DNA of 64,000 nucleotides from Pedobacter cryoconitis (GCF_001590605.1 NZ_CP014504.1:3782001-3846000); one strand, 5' to 3'; positions 35,109-45,070 are shown, counted from the first letter of the stretch. Numbers and translations are program-made. The notes: generated by a model not told the origin, from the letters alone.

Positions 35109-35283
35109 TAATTCCTAAGTCAAGTAAACAATCTTTGATGTTTTGTTCAAATGGTTTTCCTTTGGATAAAGATTTCAACTCTTCAATCTTTTCCCCTAAA
35201 TCATTACTACCCCTAGCCTTAAGTAAGGCAATTAAATAAAGATACATTTGTTGCTCGGTTAGACCAGCAGAAGTTCTATTCAT
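35101..35283 (-). CDS. 60-residue helical protein in the immunity cluster
   Basis: From ATG 35283 (a longer frame begins at 35298). The sequence NRTSAGLTEQQMYLYLIALL onwards is entirely helical and not recognised. It overlaps the DUF4304 stop by 4 nt and the following gene by 8 nt, so all three are probably cotranslated. This kind of tight series of small genes behind RHS tips usually encodes immunity functions. Confidence 0.55.
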   Translation of the reverse strand: MNRTSAGLTEQQMYLYLIALLKARGSNDLGEKIEELKSLSKGKPFEQNIKDCLLDLGINA

Positions 35284-35699
35284 CCAATTTTCTTCCAAAT
35301 TTTTATCAGTAATATGTTTTTTATCTCTGGTATAGCTATAGATATTAATACATTAGTCACTTCGGTTATTAAATAATCTAAAGAAATATTATCGTTAATA
35401 TGCCACCAATAATCTTTCTGTTCAGGTAACAAGAAACCTATTCGCTGGCGCCAATGACAATCGGCTACCAAGGGTTTCGACTTTATCCCTGGTTGATCGA
35501 ATATTTTTAAAGAATTGGAATAAACACCAATATTTATGGTAAACAATGTGATTTCAGAAGAGCTATCTTTACTTTTCTGAAGGTTTATTACTCCTATATT
35601 TCCATCACTATTGTAGTAAAAATTACTGCCTTTCTTTTTGAACCCCAAATCTTTAATAGCATTACTGATTTCTGATAATAATATTTTATACTTATCCAT
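35280..35699 (-). CDS. DUF4304 family protein, likely immunity protein
   Basis: 139 residues matching DUF4304: LGFKKKGSNFYYNSDGNIGV followed by ITLFTINIGVYS and CHWRQRIGFLLPEQKDYWW. DUF4304 proteins are found beside polymorphic toxins. It begins 9 nt downstream of the displaced RHS tip with the ETKVGSSRY toxin domain and so is the likely immunity partner of that tip. No signal peptide, as expected for a cytoplasmic antitoxin. Confidence 0.75.
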   Translation of the reverse strand: MDKYKILLSEISNAIKDLGFKKKGSNFYYNSDGNIGVINLQKSKDSSSEITLFTINIGVYSNSLKIFDQPGIKSKPLVADCHWRQRIGFLLPEQKDYWWHINDNISLDYLITEVTNVLISIAIPEIKNILLIKIWKKIG

Positions 35700-35708
35700 T
35701 ATTTTAAT

Positions 35709-36101
35709 TTATGGTTTTCTAACTACTTGAATCGGATATCCTCCCTTAGTATTAACATCAAGCCAAATATCCTTTAATCGTTGCATGGGGACATATCGTG
35801 AACTTCCAACTTTAGTCTCAATACCACCAAGTATTTTCCCGCCAGAACTTACTTCTATATCTATATATCTTGCTCCGTAATCATATCTTCCCCATTCCCT
35901 CTGTAATTCCTTACCATTATAAAGATAATTATTTCGCTGACCAAACATCCAGCTGTTAAAGGTCTTGCCAAAAGGATAGTAATCATCATGTTGTACCTCA
36001 CGCGGCGCATTGTTGAAAATATCAAATGACAACCTGCTATTGCCCAGATGATCTTTCAAATCATATTGATACAAATAATTTGACCCGCTTTTTCTGGTCA
36101 A
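35709..36101 (-). CDS. Displaced RHS tip with PDDEXK-like toxin domain
   Basis: 130 residues, no ATG; TTG at 36101 is the only plausible start. Residues ~3-77 copy the end of the RHS core (KSGSNYLYQYDLKDHLGNSR to GRYDYGARY). Instead of the normal FYDP segment, it jumps to IDIEVSSGGKILGGIETKVG and SSRYVPMQRLKDIWLDVN, ending GGYPIQVVRKP, a pattern of nuclease-type toxin C-termini. Probably silent until recombined into the full-length gene; the core copy supplies the homology. Alternatively a degenerate relic. Confidence 0.7.
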   Translation of the reverse strand: MTRKSGSNYLYQYDLKDHLGNSRLSFDIFNNAPREVQHDDYYPFGKTFNSWMFGQRNNYLYNGKELQREWGRYDYGARYIDIEVSSGGKILGGIETKVGSSRYVPMQRLKDIWLDVNTKGGYPIQVVRKP

Positions 36102-36108
36102 CTCAAAC

Positions 36109-36630
36109 TCAATGCTGATTCAATCTTATTTCTTCTTTTGTTGATTCTGGCCAGGTAAGAAGTATCATTGCAGTACCAGGCATAATCAGATTAAAAAGAT
36201 ATTTCTTTCCTCTAAAATTATATTTCAATCTATTCTCTTTTGATTTTATATTATATATACGACAGATTAAATATTCTTCATTTAAAAAGTAGAAGGGGAT
36301 TTCCCCTTCATATTGAACATCAAAAGCCTGAGGGTGAAGTTCTCTAAGCTTAAATCTTATGAAAATTCTATGTTTTGACAGCATAGTATATAATTTATTA
36401 TATCCTTCAGAAGGTAGCATCAATCGTCCAACATGGTATTCAAAAGGAATTTGGTCTTTTATAAACTTACCCGTACTGTCTTTAACTATGAAAAATCCAT
36501 CATGAATATCCATTTCGGGTATTTCATCATCAATCTGTAAAACAAAATTAAATTGCTTAGTAAATTGTTGCGTATGCGCATTAAAACTAATTAGCATAAG
36601 TAAACCACAGAATAATATTATTTTTTTCAT
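36109..36630 (-). CDS. Secreted protein of unknown function, possible immunity protein
   Basis: 173 residues with a clear signal peptide (about 1-20, ending FNAHTQ). The rest is beta-rich with FVLQIDDEIPEMDIHDGFF and RFKLRELHPQAFDVQ, not recognised. It begins 8 nt after the JAB-like RHS tip and just before the next tip. The location suggests an immunity protein acting in the periplasm, but a secretion signal is unusual for RHS immunity, so this is tentative. Confidence 0.6.
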   Translation of the reverse strand: MKKIILFCGLLMLISFNAHTQQFTKQFNFVLQIDDEIPEMDIHDGFFIVKDSTGKFIKDQIPFEYHVGRLMLPSEGYNKLYTMLSKHRIFIRFKLRELHPQAFDVQYEGEIPFYFLNEEYLICRIYNIKSKENRLKYNFRGKKYLFNLIMPGTAMILLTWPESTKEEIRLNQH

Positions 36631-36638
36631 AATTCAAA

Positions 36639-37568
36639 TTAAGGTTTCATAATTTTTCGCATCACTTCTGTACCTATTTGAAGTATACGATTTCCAGCTT
36701 TATCATAAAAAACAGCTCCATGATCAGCTTGTATAATATAAGTATTACCAATGTCATCGATTCCTAGTTTTGGAACAGATAAATGTCCCATGATCAAATT
36801 ATTGTCGAACTTGCTAAATACGTTGACTCGGTCTAAAGGTCCTGGCCTTTGGGCCGAAGAATAGGTATCGTTTCCATCTTGGTCTTTAATAATTCCAAGT
36901 GGATGGGAATGTATGGAGGTATTACCTTCTCCTGGAGGGATGGGCATTTCACCACTAGCTATTATTTCACCACCTACATTTTCATATTTATTACTACCAG
37001 ACTCACCTCTTATTATTTTACCTAAACTTGTCACAGCGGAACTCTCTTCTTTGAAGCCACCATTTGTAACCGTACGTTTTAGTACATTAAGCCCTTCTTC
37101 CAGTACAGTTTTTGTTGTTGAATAGTCCGATTGTACTAAGCTAGAATGAGTAAATCTACCTGCCTTTGTGTTTGCTTTGATCTTATCTATATCTTCTTGT
37201 TTGCTAACAAACTTTACCTTTCCATTAATACCATTTTCATCTTCACCAAGTAATGTTCCATCTAATCCATAATATTGATCAAATGGTATCATTCCATTAG
37301 GATCGGTAAATCTTATTGGATTGTTTCTCGTATAGTTGTAAGGCGAGTATTTGCGATCAGATTCAGACATTTTGTCAACCACATCCCATCTTCCAACCAC
37401 TGGATCATAGAACCTTGCCCCGTAATCATACCTTCCCCATTCTGTTTGTAACTCCTTGCCATTATAAAGATAATTATTTCGCTGACCAAACGTCCAGCTG
37501 TTAAACGGCTTGCCAAAAGGATAATAATCATCATGCTGTACCTCACGCAGCGCATTGTTATAAATCCA
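36639..37568 (-). pseudogene. Displaced RHS tip with JAB/metallopeptidase-like toxin domain
   Basis: An open frame without an ATG near its start (an in-frame stop precedes at 37571-37569). It begins with RHS-core text (NNALREVQHDDYYPFGKPFN to FYDPVVGRWDVVD and NNPIRFTDPNGM). A ~200-residue unique C-terminus follows. It contains GNTSIHSHPLGI and later FSKFDNNLIMGHLS, resembling the JAB/MPN zinc motif (His-Ser-His-Pro). Gene and product are presumably inactive unless recombined with the full-length RHS gene. A GTG start at 37400 is possible but would drop the core. Confidence 0.7.
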
Positions 37569-37602
37569 TTAACGAAAGTGGTAATTTACAATCTCAATAA
37601 AC

Positions 37603-37989
37603 TTAAGATGATACCCACTCAACTATAACAGGTGGCCCACTAATAACATCAATAATATTATCAGAGTTACAGATTGCGTAATGTATTAATTCCATATCAT
37701 CAAATACACCCCCACTTTCTTGTTTTATCCATTCAAGAAATTTAGAATTTGTTGAAGTATTAAGTGTACTTAAAGAAGGGTTATCATTTATTGTCTTTAG
37801 TCTTCCTGCTTCTTGCACAACTCTATAAGCAAGTACCCCATCAAATCTTATTCTGAGCGTCTTGTCTAATAATCCGATTTTTTTCAACATTATAGTTAAC
37901 GCCCCCATCTCATTATGTAATTCGAAAAAATATAATACTCCTGAATCCCCTATAATTGGTTCCCATATTTCATAATTATCATTTGCCAT
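37603..37989 (-). CDS. Probable immunity protein of the full-length RHS toxin
   Basis: 128 residues from ATG 37989 (MANDNYEIWEPIIGDSGVLY), with a longer frame to 38028 that would overlap the toxin gene. The protein is soluble, alpha/beta (FDDMELIHYAICNS). Unrecognised family. It starts 4 nt after the RHS stop, the standard immunity position. Confidence 0.65.
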   Translation of the reverse strand: MANDNYEIWEPIIGDSGVLYFFELHNEMGALTIMLKKIGLLDKTLRIRFDGVLAYRVVQEAGRLKTINDNPSLSTLNTSTNSKFLEWIKQESGGVFDDMELIHYAICNSDNIIDVISGPPVIVEWVSS

Positions 37990-37993
37990 TCTA

Positions 37994-40900
37994 TTAATAT
38001 CTAAATTTTGTTTCAATTTTTCTAGCATTAGGGTTATACACTTCTAAAGTTGGTCTACCGTCTAAGCTTTTATTTCTAACATTAACTGTTTTTCCATCTT
38101 GTGTTTTGCCTATTCTTCCTCCTGGAATTGATTTATTAGGCCGTTCAGAACCAGGCTCAACAATATCATCAAAGTCTTTATCAGCTTGTTGTATTCCACC
38201 ATCTCTATTAATTATTTCTGTACCATTTCCAGTATGTCCTTCAGATTTTCCACCTTTCTTTAGGTCATCAATAGTTTTGTTGGCCATTCTCATACTATGA
38301 GCAAGATTCAACAAATTGTCAACTACACTTATTGCCCTTCCTAGTGGAGTAAAGGTTGTAAAAGTAGAATTTATTGCTGCTTGGCCAGCTAGTCTTGTAG
38401 CCTCAGGCAAGCGATAAGCTATAAACGACCCTTCACCAAATAATGGTGTTACAGTATAGGCAACCATTCCTTTATGATTACCTGATTTTATAACAACCTC
38501 TTTTAATTGTATTGGTTTTACTGGCGAAAGTGGAAGTACTTTCTTACTTGTATCGACATCCATACCATCCGGGTCTGTCATCAAAACCGGGTTGTTCATG
38601 CCGTAGTTATATGGTGATACGTGATCGAAATTCTCCGCCATCGGATCTACCACATCCCACCTACCGGTCAGGGGGTCATAGAACCTTGCTCCGTAATCGT
38701 ATCTTCCCCATTCTCCCTGTAATTCCTTACCATTATAAAGATAATTATTTCGTTGACCAAACGTCCAGCTGTTAAACGCTTTGCCAAAAGGATAATAATC
38801 ATCATGCTGTACTTCACGTGGCGCATTGTTAAAAATGTCAAATGACAACCTGCTATTGCCCAGATGATCTTTTAAATCGTATTGATACAAATAATTTGAT
38901 CCGCTTTTTCTGACCAGTCCCTCTTCAGTTTGTATAAAATCAATGGCGCTTCCTGCGTATTGTATCCCGGCAATATATTCAGTGACTGCCAATCCAGTGA
39001 CTTTTCTTAATTTATTCCCAGTTGCATCATAGGTATAAGTAGTGGTTATCCCTCCACTGATCACAGTCACAGGAAGATCCAGGAAGTTATAAGTGATTGT
39101 GCTGGTCCCATCAGTTAATGCATTTCCATTGCTATCATAGGTGTACGAACGGGTGATACCACTACTGACACTGCTTAACCGGTTACCGGTATAAGTGTAG
39201 TTCTGTACCGCTGCATCCCTTTTGAGTGACAGGATATTGCCCATCACATCATAACTGATTTCCTTTTCATGGTTCCCGGTTCCTGAAACCCCATCGGTCA
39301 GCCGGCCAAGTTTATCATAGCTATAGGTATAAGACTTGCCCAGGCTTCCCGGCGTTCCCCACTTTTGTTCGGTAATGTCACCATTGTAGCGTGGTATGCT
39401 GCCATCATTGTATTTGAGCTGCAGGGCAAAAAGCGGAGCCGAACTGCCGGTTAACCAACCCCGGCTGTTGTAGCTGAATGTCGTGGTCTGCAAACCATTG
39501 TGCAGACTTTTGGTATAAACCTGACCGAGCTCATTGTAAGCCACTTCGGAAAGCAAAACTTCGGTATTGGCATCCATTTGCTGGTACGTTTTCGTTTTAC
39601 GTCCCATGTGATCATAGAGATAACGCATGGCGATTTGTACGACCTGGCTACCCCCTGCAAAATGTTTCCGGGTACTGCTGGCCAGCTCCCCGCTAAACAG
39701 GTAGGTATTGCTGACCTCGTCGTAATTGCCATTACTCACCGTAACCCCCAGGTAATGCTGGCTAAAGTATTTCTCCAGCTGTCCTTTATTATTATAAAAA
39801 TTGAGACTTAACAGCAGGTTTGAGGTACCCAGTACATTTACTTTAGTCCCTGTCAAAAGCCCATTGGTCATCGTGCTGGCCGCACCATAACTATAAGTCG
39901 CTCCACCCGGGAAATTGTAATTGTCATAATAATTGATGCTTAAGGTCGTGCTCCAACTTGTCGGGTAAGTATTGGAAGTATACCCTGTACCAGTCAGTAT
40001 ACTGGTTTCCCATAAATTGCTATTGGCATCCACAGCTGCCTGCTGAACCGTTCTGTAACTGGTATTAGCCGCACTGCCTGCATGGACATAAATCCCGCTT
40101 ATTCCCGGGCGGCCAAGTTCATCGAACTTAAAAATTGTCCATTCCTGGGGCGACTTAGCGCGCTGGGTAGCGGTCTGGGACATCACCAGTTGATAGAGTT
40201 TATTGTAAACCATAAACTCCCAGCCCCTTGCCGGGATTTTCTTCTCGACAACCTGTCTTTTGCCATTGTAATGGTAAGCATAGATATACCGGTCAAATGC
40301 TGCATTGCTCTCGGAAAACACGGTGGCCGTGAAGCCCGGAGGAAGGACATACCTCAGGTTGCTGAGTTCATCATACACATAATAAGTGCTCAGGTAACCA
40401 CTGTTATCCTGAACCCTTTTTAAAAGGACTTTCCCCTCAAAGTCAGTATAGGTGATATTCTTGTTCCCATTTTCATCTGTCAGGGTATCTGTATACAACC
40501 TTGCTTTAGGGAAATACCCCGTCCCCACAGCGCCGGTATCTGTTATCTTCCATAACCTCACATCACTGGCTGCATTAAATCCATAACCCTGCTTCCTGGT
40601 ATGAGTACCTCCAATTTTCCAGTCCGCTCCGGGAAATCCCTGCTGTTGTAGCCTATTCAGCGGAGAGGCTTCAAATTTGGTTTCTGAGTAAGCCACCTGT
40701 CCGGAGCCACTAACAATACCCACTACACCGGTAGGCGGGCTATTGTAAAACGTCTGCTGATCGGTCAGCGCGCCCGGCTGGTAAATCCCGCTGCTTACGC
40801 CAGAGACATAAGGCAAATATTGTTTGACCTCGCGTCCAAGGGTATCATAGGCGATGGGCTGGATCATATCCTTACCAAGCGGACTACCTTGCCGCTGCAC

Positions 40901-41134
40901 CACCTGCATCGGCCTGCCCAGACCATCCAGATACTGGATCGTGACCTGTGCATTACTTTTATTGCCCATAGCAGTATTAACTGCTGCCTCTGTAGTTAAA
41001 CCACTCGTACGCACCTTAGCGGTCTGAATATAATTTTGATCTGAAGATTGTGCCATCACCTGACTGGACAAACCAGGCAAAAGCATCAGCAGTGCATAAA
41101 TTCCTAATAATTGATATAGAAAAGTTCTGTTCAT
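37994..41134 (-). CDS. RHS/DUF6443 polymorphic toxin
   Basis: 1046 residues with a signal peptide (1-28). The N-terminal DUF6443 domain (AQVTIQYLDGLGRPMQVVQR) is followed by YD repeats (GNILSLKR, TYTYDATGNKLRK). The RHS core ends with GARFYDPLTGRWDVVDPMAE and MNNPVLMTDPDGMD (about 845-890). The ~155-residue C-terminus, GKTQDGKTVNVRNKSLDGRP to IETKFRY, is variable and probably a small toxin of RNase type; the class is not certain. Immunity gene follows. The upstream partner at 41139 is the usual companion in Bacteroidota. Confidence 0.85.
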   Translation of the reverse strand: MNRTFLYQLLGIYALLMLLPGLSSQVMAQSSDQNYIQTAKVRTSGLTTEAAVNTAMGNKSNAQVTIQYLDGLGRPMQVVQRQGSPLGKDMIQPIAYDTLGREVKQYLPYVSGVSSGIYQPGALTDQQTFYNSPPTGVVGIVSGSGQVAYSETKFEASPLNRLQQQGFPGADWKIGGTHTRKQGYGFNAASDVRLWKITDTGAVGTGYFPKARLYTDTLTDENGNKNITYTDFEGKVLLKRVQDNSGYLSTYYVYDELSNLRYVLPPGFTATVFSESNAAFDRYIYAYHYNGKRQVVEKKIPARGWEFMVYNKLYQLVMSQTATQRAKSPQEWTIFKFDELGRPGISGIYVHAGSAANTSYRTVQQAAVDANSNLWETSILTGTGYTSNTYPTSWSTTLSINYYDNYNFPGGATYSYGAASTMTNGLLTGTKVNVLGTSNLLLSLNFYNNKGQLEKYFSQHYLGVTVSNGNYDEVSNTYLFSGELASSTRKHFAGGSQVVQIAMRYLYDHMGRKTKTYQQMDANTEVLLSEVAYNELGQVYTKSLHNGLQTTTFSYNSRGWLTGSSAPLFALQLKYNDGSIPRYNGDITEQKWGTPGSLGKSYTYSYDKLGRLTDGVSGTGNHEKEISYDVMGNILSLKRDAAVQNYTYTGNRLSSVSSGITRSYTYDSNGNALTDGTSTITYNFLDLPVTVISGGITTTYTYDATGNKLRKVTGLAVTEYIAGIQYAGSAIDFIQTEEGLVRKSGSNYLYQYDLKDHLGNSRLSFDIFNNAPREVQHDDYYPFGKAFNSWTFGQRNNYLYNGKELQGEWGRYDYGARFYDPLTGRWDVVDPMAENFDHVSPYNYGMNNPVLMTDPDGMDVDTSKKVLPLSPVKPIQLKEVVIKSGNHKGMVAYTVTPLFGEGSFIAYRLPEATRLAGQAAINSTFTTFTPLGRAISVVDNLLNLAHSMRMANKTIDDLKKGGKSEGHTGNGTEIINRDGGIQQADKDFDDIVEPGSERPNKSIPGGRIGKTQDGKTVNVRNKSLDGRPTLEVYNPNARKIETKFRY
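38690..38935 (-). repeat. RHS core 3' copy inside the full-length gene
   Basis: This stretch, coding the end of the RHS core, is repeated with high nucleotide identity at 37407-37560 and 35870-36101 in the two displaced tips. It can act as the recombination arm for swapping toxin tips. Confidence 0.8.
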
Positions 41135-41138
41135 GATC

Positions 41139-44100
41139 TTAAGGTTTATAGTGATACCATGTGTTCTCTTGAATATCCCCGTTTAAATCTTTCATCCGCT
41201 TTAACCGGCCATAGCTATCATATTCATAATAGACCGTTTCCCCTTTGGGATCGGTTGAACTGGTGACCTTCGCTTTTGGATTTGTACTGGCCAGCCCGGT
41301 CCTGATCTTTTGAAGCTCTGTCCGCATTGCCGCATCACTGGAAGGATTATTGATTACATTGGTATCTACCAGCGCAATAACAGCAGCATAAGTACTACTT
41401 TTCACACTAGCGACAATAAACCTCCGCCGGTATCCCCAGACCAGCACTTCTTTGGGTTCACCATCTTTACTTTGCTCTACTACATTACCATTGTCATACT
41501 TATTGAACAGCAGCCTGCGCAGGTAACGGCCATCCTTACTGGCAGAACTAATCGTAAAGTTTGCCGGACTAAAATCTGTCAGTCCGGCTGAATTGTTCAA
41601 GGCATACACCGTGTCGGCAGCAGGCAAAGCGGACTTGAAAGCAATCAGTTGTGCCTGGGTTACTTTCACTGCCCCTGCCGTATAGCGCTTCACATAAGTC
41701 TCTACGGGCTGGGAAACCACGTTTTTGGTCTGAAGGAGTTTCACGCCCTGGGAAAAAGGAACTGAAGTCGCCCCACTAATCGTATAATCATAGGGGTACT
41801 TCAAATACGTGACCGTACTGTCACCTGATGAAACGATCTTCGTAATCCTTGAAGCGGTAGGATAAAGCTTATTGTCATAGGCATATTTAGTGACTTCTTT
41901 CAGCGTATCGGTACCGTTGAAATAAAGGATAGAATCCCTGCCTGGAACTACATTGTCCTGCCTGGCATCTATTTCGGCCCACCATTGACTTACACCGTGA
42001 TCCGAACCCGGGGGCATGATTCCAGTCAAATAAGCACTTTTGGTAACCGGTGCATCTGCAGGATTGCTGAAAAGATTGGTCAGCAGATGTACTTCTCTTT
42101 TTATTTTCCGGTTATTTCCATCATAATAATCCGCACTTTTCAAGTTCCCTCTCCAGACCGCATTGTCTTTACTTAATAAGCCATCCTCATCCGGCACATA
42201 TTCATCGGCAAGTACAGAAAACTCCATCACTGTTTTTCTGCCATCATTCATCTTTTCCGTAACATGGTCATAACCTATCGGGCCATTCTTTCCGCTGCCC
42301 AGTGGAATCGTATTGTTGTGGTAAATCTTAAAATACCGGCAATACTGCGGGGCGATATTGGTATAGGGCTGGCCATTGACATAAGTCAGGGTCCGGTACT
42401 CTCCCACATAAGTCCAGGTGTTGACACATTCATAGGGAATCAGCAGTTTTCCTGAGGTTTTTCCCTGGTAGGTATAGTCATAGCTCTTCTCAAAGAAAGA
42501 TGCATTGACCGGGCTGGTAAACCTGATCTTTTTGATCCTGATCCCGCCCATATTGTACACATTGGTTATGCCAGGCTTACGGTAAGAGAATTTGTTATCC
42601 ACTGTAATCAGAGCCCTGATCCCTAAATTATGTACCTCGGTTTCCAGTTTATATCTGCCTGTGGTTAAAAATCGGGTATGGCCTTCTGTAGAAGTTCCGC
42701 TGGGTCTGGCTGTAGTAAAAGCCAGGTTAGTGGCTGGGTTACCAATGACAGTAACCGGGTTAAAAGTCCTGGTCTCTACCAGATCGAATACTTTGGTCAG
42801 CAGGTTAAATTTATAAAGCCTTACAATTCCTTGCTGCACTGCCGGATCCAGTGTGTTATATAAATTATTCCGGTAACTGGTCAGATCAAGAATTTGATTG
42901 GATAACCCAATTGTGGTATTGACAGTGACTGTTTGATCCTGATGGATCATAAACTCATTGCTATGCAAGATTGGCTGGAAACTACCAGACCAGTTGTCGG
43001 AGCCTGCCTCCGAACTCCTTAAAGAATCAGGAATAAATACAACGCCGGCAAAATAGATATCAGAGGTAAAATCATGCCCTTCGTATTCAAATTCCGTTAA
43101 GCCACCAGTAGGATACGTAATTTTCTGTAAAGAGCCAATCTGCGCATACTTCCAGTCTGCATTACTGTAACTGCTATTACGGTCATTGCTATAAGTCAGA
43201 ATATCTTTATAGCCATATTTTGGAAAAATACGGTGCCCGCCAAAACCAAAAGGAAAGTCTTCTCCGTTATAATAGCCCCACATATCCGCACCGTTACCTA
43301 CAATACCGGGCATTGTTCTGCTCATATAACTGCCGTAATAATCAAAAGAATAAGGTCTCTGATCATCAATTTTTACGCTTTTCAACAGCATCTTTTTACT
43401 GAGAGAATCGGTGGTGACCGTATCACTATAAGTATAACCAAAACTGGCTTTATGAAGCGTGGTACTACCACTAAAAATCTTCATACTGTCCAGCCTGACC
43501 TTATAGACATCGGTACGCCTTGTTTTATCAATATAAAATTTAACCGTATCTGTTTGATAAATGATTTGTTTTAAAAAAAGATTATCCTTACTGAGCGGAT
43601 TGGCCATTACCCTTTCTGAACCTTGTTGCTCGCAACCAGGGTTTTGGATCCCGACAGGAACTTTCGGTGAATTATTAAAATCAAATACCTGGTCATAATA
43701 AATGGTTGGGCCATTGCTGATCCGGTAAGGATTGATCAGGCCAAAAGGTTCATACTTAAATTCTACAGTTTCATTCCTGAAAGGATTGATCGCTTTGGTC
43801 AGGTACCAGGTACTGATGTACCAGTGCGGGTCATTGGCCTGGGATTCATATTGTTTAAACTCATAGATCATGCCGTTGGCATCAGTGATTTTAAAATTAT
43901 CCACAGAAAACTCAACCTTCAGGTTACTGGCTGTTTTCATCATTACAGTCCCCTGGTTGGTAAACATAAAACTTCCGGTATAACCCATGAAATTGTAATA
44001 AAACTCGTCGAACTCCATATCAACTTTAGTAAAAGAAAGATCCGAGGCAACGTCTTTATCCATTCTTCCGTCCAGTCCGGTCAGACCTTCATGCCCCGGC

Positions 44101-44507
44101 AGTCCGATCACATTTTTGTAACCTACATTACTTACGTCAATCCCACTTGGAGATTCCATGCCATCTGGCAAACCACGCACCACGCGCACGATCGCCCCGA
44201 CAGCATTCAACAGGAAACCAGCACCTACCCAACCCGGGATTTCGCGCACTTTGATCCCGGAAGCATGGTAGGATAAGGAAATCGGAACAGTAAAACTATT
44301 ACTCTTGAATTCATACAGAGGGATGTTGATTTCAGGAGTTCCGGTAAAATTACCCACAGGCATTTCTACGAACTTGCCCAATGCTTCAGCATTGGGAGAA
44401 AGGGGTTGCTGAATGGAATTTAATAGTCCAACCTGTGCAAAACCAGCAGGACCAAACATGATACTAAAAAGAAAGTAGAACAGAGATGATTTGAAAAGCA
44501 TTTTCAT
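41139..44507 (-). CDS. RHS-associated N-terminal companion protein (secreted, YD-like)
   Basis: 1122 residues with a signal peptide (about 1-24, ending GFAQ). It is a Bacteroidota-type RHS partner: the start (SPNAEALGKFVEMPVGNFTG and PGWVGAGFLLNAVGAIVRVV) is conserved in this class, the middle is beta-rich, and the end has a YD-like segment STDPKGETVYYEYDSYGRLK. It stops 4 nt before the DUF6443 gene, so both are cotranscribed and likely act together as the shell and carrier of the toxin. Confidence 0.82.
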   Translation of the reverse strand: MKMLFKSSLFYFLFSIMFGPAGFAQVGLLNSIQQPLSPNAEALGKFVEMPVGNFTGTPEINIPLYEFKSNSFTVPISLSYHASGIKVREIPGWVGAGFLLNAVGAIVRVVRGLPDGMESPSGIDVSNVGYKNVIGLPGHEGLTGLDGRMDKDVASDLSFTKVDMEFDEFYYNFMGYTGSFMFTNQGTVMMKTASNLKVEFSVDNFKITDANGMIYEFKQYESQANDPHWYISTWYLTKAINPFRNETVEFKYEPFGLINPYRISNGPTIYYDQVFDFNNSPKVPVGIQNPGCEQQGSERVMANPLSKDNLFLKQIIYQTDTVKFYIDKTRRTDVYKVRLDSMKIFSGSTTLHKASFGYTYSDTVTTDSLSKKMLLKSVKIDDQRPYSFDYYGSYMSRTMPGIVGNGADMWGYYNGEDFPFGFGGHRIFPKYGYKDILTYSNDRNSSYSNADWKYAQIGSLQKITYPTGGLTEFEYEGHDFTSDIYFAGVVFIPDSLRSSEAGSDNWSGSFQPILHSNEFMIHQDQTVTVNTTIGLSNQILDLTSYRNNLYNTLDPAVQQGIVRLYKFNLLTKVFDLVETRTFNPVTVIGNPATNLAFTTARPSGTSTEGHTRFLTTGRYKLETEVHNLGIRALITVDNKFSYRKPGITNVYNMGGIRIKKIRFTSPVNASFFEKSYDYTYQGKTSGKLLIPYECVNTWTYVGEYRTLTYVNGQPYTNIAPQYCRYFKIYHNNTIPLGSGKNGPIGYDHVTEKMNDGRKTVMEFSVLADEYVPDEDGLLSKDNAVWRGNLKSADYYDGNNRKIKREVHLLTNLFSNPADAPVTKSAYLTGIMPPGSDHGVSQWWAEIDARQDNVVPGRDSILYFNGTDTLKEVTKYAYDNKLYPTASRITKIVSSGDSTVTYLKYPYDYTISGATSVPFSQGVKLLQTKNVVSQPVETYVKRYTAGAVKVTQAQLIAFKSALPAADTVYALNNSAGLTDFSPANFTISSASKDGRYLRRLLFNKYDNGNVVEQSKDGEPKEVLVWGYRRRFIVASVKSSTYAAVIALVDTNVINNPSSDAAMRTELQKIRTGLASTNPKAKVTSSTDPKGETVYYEYDSYGRLKRMKDLNGDIQENTWYHYKP

Positions 44508-45070
44508 GTCTATTTTAAGTTTAATTGTGAGAACTTAGATTTGAAAAGATATATTCCTATACTATATACAGTATACTTTTACAACACGATCTCCCATACG
44601 GATCTTTATTTTTTTTCCACATTTTCTCTTTTGTTTCTATTTTATCAAGATTAGAGCAGAGGAGCCCCAAGATCGTTCCAGCGATGAATAGCTTGTCTTT
44701 CCTATCCATATGCCTGTTCAGCTATATTTCTGCACTATACAGATACTAGTCTCCATACCTTTAACGAAGATCAGAAGCTAATTACTGGCTATGTTCTCCA
44801 GCAGTTTGAAGCGGGTTTGATACGGGTCGAGGCGTTTCAAACCCGTATCAAACCCGCTTCAAACTGCAACCAGAACCCGTCAAATACCTTGTTGAAATAT
44901 AATCGTCTCACAATCGAACTAAACGTCTGTGTTGCTAGTGTATGAATTTGTTATTTATGCGAAAACACAGTTAAACCAACATTTAGAAAAGGCTTAAATC
45001 ATAGATATTTTTGTTCATACTCAAGAATAAAATGCTTTCTGTATTATACAGAATGGAAGGAGAGCTTCCA
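44508..45070. other. Intergenic region with a large perfect inverted repeat
   Basis: No ORF with coding character is visible here. It contains the RHS operon promoter region (44508-44600) and a 27-bp perfect inverted repeat (listed separately). The rest is AT-rich without recognised features. Confidence 0.5.
44801..44867. repeat. 27-bp perfect inverted repeat, REP-like element
   Basis: 44801-44827 is exactly complementary to 44841-44867, around a 13-nt loop. Each arm contains TTTGAAGCGGGTTTGATACG-type modules, and GTTTCAAACCCG and AACCCGTCAAA continue the module outside the arms. It is not linked to a gene end. Confidence 0.7.

Noticed and set aside
37313..37555. 80-codon ORF overlapping the JAB-type RHS tip
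   Set aside because: It is the shifted frame of the repeated RHS core segment and has no independent features.
43824..44276. 150-codon ORF antisense to the RHS companion gene
   Set aside because: It is fully overlapped by the long secreted RHS-type gene, has no family features, and its open frame follows from the composition of the opposite strand.
34478..44507. Prophage or type VI secretion island
   Set aside because: No capsid, tail, integrase, VgrG or Hcp genes are present; the RHS companion pair has its own signal peptides, so an independent secreted toxin system is more likely.
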